The translations under genes and the position numbers were made by a program. A model generated the notes under the pieces. It made no database searches, was not told the DNA's origin, and was given only the letters and a program-made list of their open reading frames with translations. A DNA stretch of 64,000 bases. It comes from Tolypeutes matacus (Eukaryota > Chordata > Mammalia > Cingulata > Chlamyphoridae). Shown here piece by piece: positions 59,150-64,000 of this stretch (position 1 is the stretch's first letter; the number at the start of each line of letters is the position of its first letter). Location: the NCBI GenBank assembly GCA_026826555.1, contig JAKSZT010054457.1, positions 6,101,696 through 6,165,695 of the forward strand, read 5' to 3'.

Positions 59150-61499
59150 CTATATTCAGTCAGAGTGGGAACCCACCAAAGAATTTGAGTAAGGAAGTAA
59201 GATTATTAGAAAGATTAATCTGGCAGTTTTCTCAGATGGATTAGAGAGAAAAAGACAGAAAAGAATATTATAATAGCTAAGGTCAATGGCAATAAGAGTA
59301 AGAACTAGTGCAATAACGAGAATGGAAACTAAAATATTCGTAAATTAATTTTTAAAGTGGTTACACTATATGAAGACAGTCATTTTAAAAGCAGAAGGAA
59401 GTAGTTTCAAACTGTCTCAGAGATGCCAGTATACTGCATTTAAGATATTTCAATTACTTTATCGTATTTGAAAGATATTTTTCCAAATAGCAGTGGAATT
59501 ATAAATCTAAATAATAATGAGTTTCCTTACTTTCTCTTTATAATTTACATTTTCCTAATGTGTAGGGAATTCAGAATGGTTCTTATGCCATTTGATTATC
59601 CCAATTGTTTGCTCCAATCAAAGGGACAGAAAGTACAATTTTGTGTGACAAAATGAAATGCCTTATAAAAATAAAATAACAAAAGTTTTATTTTGTTCAG
59701 AATACTGGTACAACAGGATTTCCATTTAGAAAACAACACTAAGTTGTTTTCCAGACAGTTTCCATTCTTTAAATGCTATATGTATGAACTTTATATCTTG
59801 CCATTGAGAGACATAACTGAAAACACAGTATGATTGTAATTTTAAAATTAGGTGTGTAGAAAAAGATTAGAAAGACTTATGTGAAAATCTAAAATAGTGA
59901 TTACCTCTCCAGGTAATTAAATTTATATTAAAAGAATATTTTTAATTTTCTTTACAATAACCACAAATTACTATAATAATCTCTAAAGGAAATGTTAAAC
60001 TGAAAAATGATAGAATGATTTAAAAATAGTTTTCCAATTCTACTTCACTTTCTTCTCCCTTGTTCTTCAGTAAACTAATAAATTCATGAGTAAGTTTGAC
60101 AGGCTTACATATTTGAACAATCTGGGTGAAAGCTCTGCCATGTTATCAGCAAATGAATTGCTTTTCCTTTCCCTCCTATACAGTTTAGGAGCAACTGTAG
60201 TAAAATATCAGCTGCATGGTAAATTCAGTAATTTATAGCTGTTCTTAGAAGATTTCCACTTACCTTGCACATGTTAACCCTATTAGTGAGAGTTTCCATT
60301 CTATATTACAATATATATATTCATTGGAAGGACAGAAAAGTATTAAGACTAGTTTGGTCCTCTCCAACCCCAATTTATACCAATGTCTGGAATACATTGT
60401 TTTATCTGAATTCTAAGTGTTTAAAACATGCCAGTTCATGGCAGCTATGATATGTATCTATGATCTATGCAAGTGTGTGTATTCAGACATTCCATTTAGA
60501 TATATCTGAGATTTTGCTGCAGTTTCTTAGAAGATAAAACCAAATTACCCTGTTATTTTCTAGCATTTTTAACTGCCTGGACTTGTGGGTGTGTTGGAAT
60601 TTTCTCAACATTTATCACTGTCTTTGGAGCCTCTCTCAATGCCTGTCCTTCATTTTGTCTCCATCTTTTCATCACTTTTTGATCTTTTTCCTTCTTGGAC
60701 AGAATTTTTCACTATGAAATAATTCTAAATGATAAATTGGTATCTTTTATCCTCCACACCCAATATGGATGAAAGGTATTAATTATGTATGCCAGATGCT
60801 CTATCTCTTCTCAGTCTTCTTGGCCTTTCTGTTATATTGCTGAAGCAGCTGTCTTTATTTGAAGATAGAAGCAATAAAATTTAAAAAATGTATAACCTCA
60901 GCATGGAGTTTAATGACAGGTAGAACATTTTTTGATATTTTTTTTCTTTTTCATGCACACAAAGTACAAAAGTGAAAAATGCATTAAGAAACATGGGTTG
61001 TAAATATTATATTTTATCTCAAGTGTGGTGTTGTATCAAACATGATGTAAGATAAATAAAATAAGGAGTATCTCATTGTATGACAAATTCCCATTTCATT
61101 TTAATTCTTGAATGATTTATAACTGATATGTAATATGGAATCATAGTAATATTCTTTAACTTTCTTGAGATTGATAGGAAATGTGTCTATTAGTTTTGAT
61201 GCCCAGATAAGAGACAGTAAAATTCTGGGTTTAATGTTTAGAAATTGCTTGACTGTTACTATAATAAAAGTTGCTTTTATTTTCAAATTATATTTTAATT
61301 CCAAACAGCATCTTTTATGTAGATACCATCTAAAGAAGTACATGGTGAATAGCTGCAGATAGCTTCAATTTGATTTCATAGGCCCAAATTGCATTGGCTT
61401 TTGTATAATTATAATAGTTTTAAGTGGTATAGAAGATTATATATCTATCACATATATGCACACACATATAATATAGAATTATAAACATAAAAATATAGT
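59150..61499. other. Unique AT-rich intron
   Basis: No exon or nameable repeat in either orientation. Confidence 0.45.
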
Positions 61500-61578
61500 T
61501 TTCAAACATAATCATTCATCTATCTCATAGAGATAATCATTCATCTATCTCTATCTCTATATCTATAGATATCTCAAT
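61500..61578 (+). repeat. (ATCT)n-like repeat with short duplication
   Basis: 'ataatcattcatctatctc' occurs twice within 35 bp, followed by ctatct units. Confidence 0.85.
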
Positions 61579-61648
61579 GAGCTAATCACATTGATGCAGG
61601 CTTTACTGATTCCTGTAAATGTCAAATGTCTTTTAATGACATTTGACA

Positions 61649-62928
61649 AAAAGTAGGGGAACAATTGCAAATGGAACTGAAGAAATCTGTCTTCATGGCT
61701 ACAGCATGGTGTTATAAATATATTGAAAATTAATCTGTATGTTAACTTACCACTGGCTTAGTTATGAAGAGGCTACAAGAACAAAACATATTTGTGAGAC
61801 TTATTTATTCACAGTAGAATCTGGACTGAGATGTCTCCCCAGGGATGTTGATGGGTGTGGCTGTGAGATCAAGTAGGAAACCTGTCTGAGTATTCTTAGA
61901 ACTGGGGGTGTCGACCTATGGTTGTACTTTGTCACACAGTTCAGCCTTTGGGACAGTGGATGGGAAAGAAGCCTAATCTCTTTTTCCCTACTCTTTCAAG
62001 GCTCTTCCTAAGTAAAATTAAGATAACTTTACCATTTTCTTCACAAATGACATTACATTGTATGTAGTAGATCATGCATTTTATTTGAACAAAATGAAAA
62101 ACAAAATAAAAAATAAAAAGAAATATTACATGATTTGAAAAGTCATCCTTTCAACAATGCACAAGTCATTATTATCATCATAGAAAATTACGATTATGTG
62201 GTTATACAAGAGAGGATTGATCTTGAACTATCAAGAAGAAGTTCAGGTTGCCAAGGGATACAGACATTTACTTCCTTGACATTCCGTTTTCAGTCTTGGG
62301 GGTCTTGGAGTTGGAGAAGCCATGCTTCCAAGCCAATTTTGATGTACTCCATAATTTCTTGATAGGACCCTATTCCTGCCCTCTGCCAATCCTTGATTGT
62401 CAAAGCACATGTACTACCACTGAATGCATATATTAAATGCAGGTAGCCAAGGATGTCATCCACACTATTTTATAATGTCCTCATCGTAAGTACCCATGAA
62501 ATAAATTTCGTTTAGTCAGTCCTCATTACAAGGAAAACCTGTGTTTTTTTTCTGAACAATTGGTTTGGTTACTGTGATTCCTGTTACTCTTTTTGCTTTG
62601 GTCACTGTGCATTTGAGGATTAAACTTGTAGTACACCTCCGTGTATGTACTTTCATGGATTTTGTATTTTTCTACCCTTATTTACCTGTGTCCTGATTTC
62701 TTTAATTGCCCTCTTGGATTGCATATATACAGTCATTTTTAAAAGGAGATAGAAAATCAGCAAATATAAACGTATGTCATACACTTTGCTTTTCTTTATG
62801 TTTTGCTGTCCCTCACGCAGACTTGCATTAGGCTCCTTTTCCTTATACTAAAAGCACTCTGTCTCTATCCCATTGCAGCACAGACACACTGTAACAACTG
62901 CCTTCTTTCTTAACCTTATCTTCTACTT
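61649..62928. other. Unique intron
   Basis: No repeat or gene recognised. Confidence 0.45.
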
Positions 62929-63100
62929 CAGTGGTTCTCAAATGTTAGTGTGCATCAGATTCACCTAAAGGGCCAGTTTAAAACCCAGAGGGTAGGGTCT
63001 CACTCCCCGAGTTTCTGATTCAATGGGTCTGGGCTGGGGCCCAGTAATTTGCATATTTAACAAATTCTCAGGTGATTTTGATGCTACTGATGCAGGGACT
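62929..63100. mobile_element. MER5A hAT-Charlie MITE
   Basis: Starts cagtggttctcaaatgttag; the interior has 'gtttctgattcaatgggtct' and 'caggtgattttgatgctact'. The right terminal repeat is lost after gcagggact. Confidence 0.85.
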
Positions 63101-63450
63101 GTCCTTTTTTAACCATGGGCTTTTATTATTTTTAATAGTGTCATTTTAAAGTGAATGACAATTCTCTATACCAACCAGATGAGAAATTTTGAAGTTTAAT
63201 CCAAGATAAAAGCTACTGAAAGTGATACTCTATTCTATTTCCACCAATGAGGTTTTCTAGTTTGACAACAACTGTCCCAAATTTAAGATAGTTTCAGGAG
63301 CTGAAAGGAAATATTTTCACCACCAGGTTCCATTCTAGCATGTCCAAATTATGGAGGTGCTGCCAAGTGGACCTGCTGCCCAAAGTATTGTTCTTAACAC
63401 ATGTATATCTTCTGGAAGTCAATTCATTTACCTGAGATTGGGCTAAATAT

Positions 63451-63623
63451 CAGTGGTTCTAAACCTTGGCTGCTCGTTAAAACCATCTGTGGAAGGGGCT
63501 TTTAAAACTGTACCCATACTGACCGCCCCACTTCCAGCAGGAGCTGTATGGAGCCCTAACAGCAATAATTTTTTTTTAACTTTCCAGATGAGCCTAACAT
63601 GCAGCAAATATCAAGAACTACTG
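63451..63623. mobile_element. MER5/MER58-like hAT MITE
   Basis: Inverted termini cagtggttctaaaccttggc and aagaactactg, with 'ccagatgagcctaacatgca' before the right end. The interior is diverged. Confidence 0.65.
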
Positions 63624-64000
63624 TGTAAAGTGGCCTCTCAGACCCTTTCTACCTCTACTGTGGTATAATTCTGAGGCTTTAGGAGGCTGATTGGAGCCAG
63701 GATCCCCCTGATGCTTGGGGCATTTTGATAGTATATGGCTTCTGTTATTTTTTATTCCCCTTTATTTACCATATTGTTACCAACTTAAAGTGTGGCAAAA
63801 AAAATTTAATTTTTCTGTTCCCTCAGAGACTTGTGGTCTGGCTCAGATCAGAGTCTCCAAAATAAAGACATCAGAATTTGTTAAAGTGGGCAACAGAGGG
63901 GCCAAACAAGAATGAGGTAGTGCTAGTGAGATAGAATGTAGAGAGGTTTGATTATCATTTGCTGGGCAAACTTGAGACAAAGAAGAAAGTTCTCAGTATA
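63624..64000. other. Unique intron
   Basis: No repeat or gene recognised. Confidence 0.4.

Overview
This is vertebrate (mammalian) nuclear DNA. It is AT-rich and intron-like, full of interspersed repeats, with no bacterial operons, no CRISPR array and no long open reading frames. Ancient mammalian repeats (MIR, L2, MER5A-type hAT elements, MaLR LTRs) show it is placental. The tRNA-derived SINEs at 31395-31587 and 35747-35968 look like the DAS family of Xenarthra, and several LINE 3' ends and LTRs appear lineage-specific. A xenarthran is the best guess, most likely an armadillo (Dasypus). This rests on recalled family likeness, not on a database search.

Only one protein-coding exon can be supported: 44953-45133 on the minus strand. 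It is a 181-bp internal exon encoding most of the RING-CH zinc finger of the membrane E3 ubiquitin ligase MARCHF1, with consensus splice sites on both sides. I found neither the preceding exon (the first zinc-ligand Cys) nor the following one (first transmembrane segment). The whole window therefore appears to be MARCHF1 exon plus two long flanking introns: 45134-64000 is the 5' intron and 1-44952 the 3' intron in gene orientation.

Layout (plus coordinates). 1-15 kb: mostly unique intron with a candidate regulatory patch (1811-2570: TATA-like box, 16-bp nuclear-receptor palindrome, CpG cluster, CTCF-like site), MER5A, a MaLR LTR, a hAT MITE with target duplication, MIRs, an L2 piece, and an LTR nested in a MIR. 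15-24.4 kb: old L1 fragments, then a large minus-strand L1 that keeps a 5'UTR of about seven ~110-bp tandem units joined directly to mid-ORF2 (internal deletion), then an L2. 24.4-28 kb: unique intron. 28-36 kb: several xenarthran LINE 3' ends, two DAS SINE insertions, a long hairpin. 37-40 kb: nested MaLR LTRs and a ~240-bp inverted repeat whose spacer carries a solo LTR with promoter motifs. 40-48.7 kb: mostly unique intron around the MARCHF1 exon. 48.8-55.5 kb: MaLR LTR, a twin-primed (5'-inverted) LINE with an 11-bp target duplication, an (ACT)n microsatellite, another LINE 3' end, an L2. 55.5-64 kb: mostly unique intron with a few ancient elements.

Nothing here works as a multi-gene system. 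The most interesting content is mobile-element architecture and the candidate regulatory patch near 2 kb. Repeat names are by eye, and boundaries are approximate unless a target-site duplication is stated.
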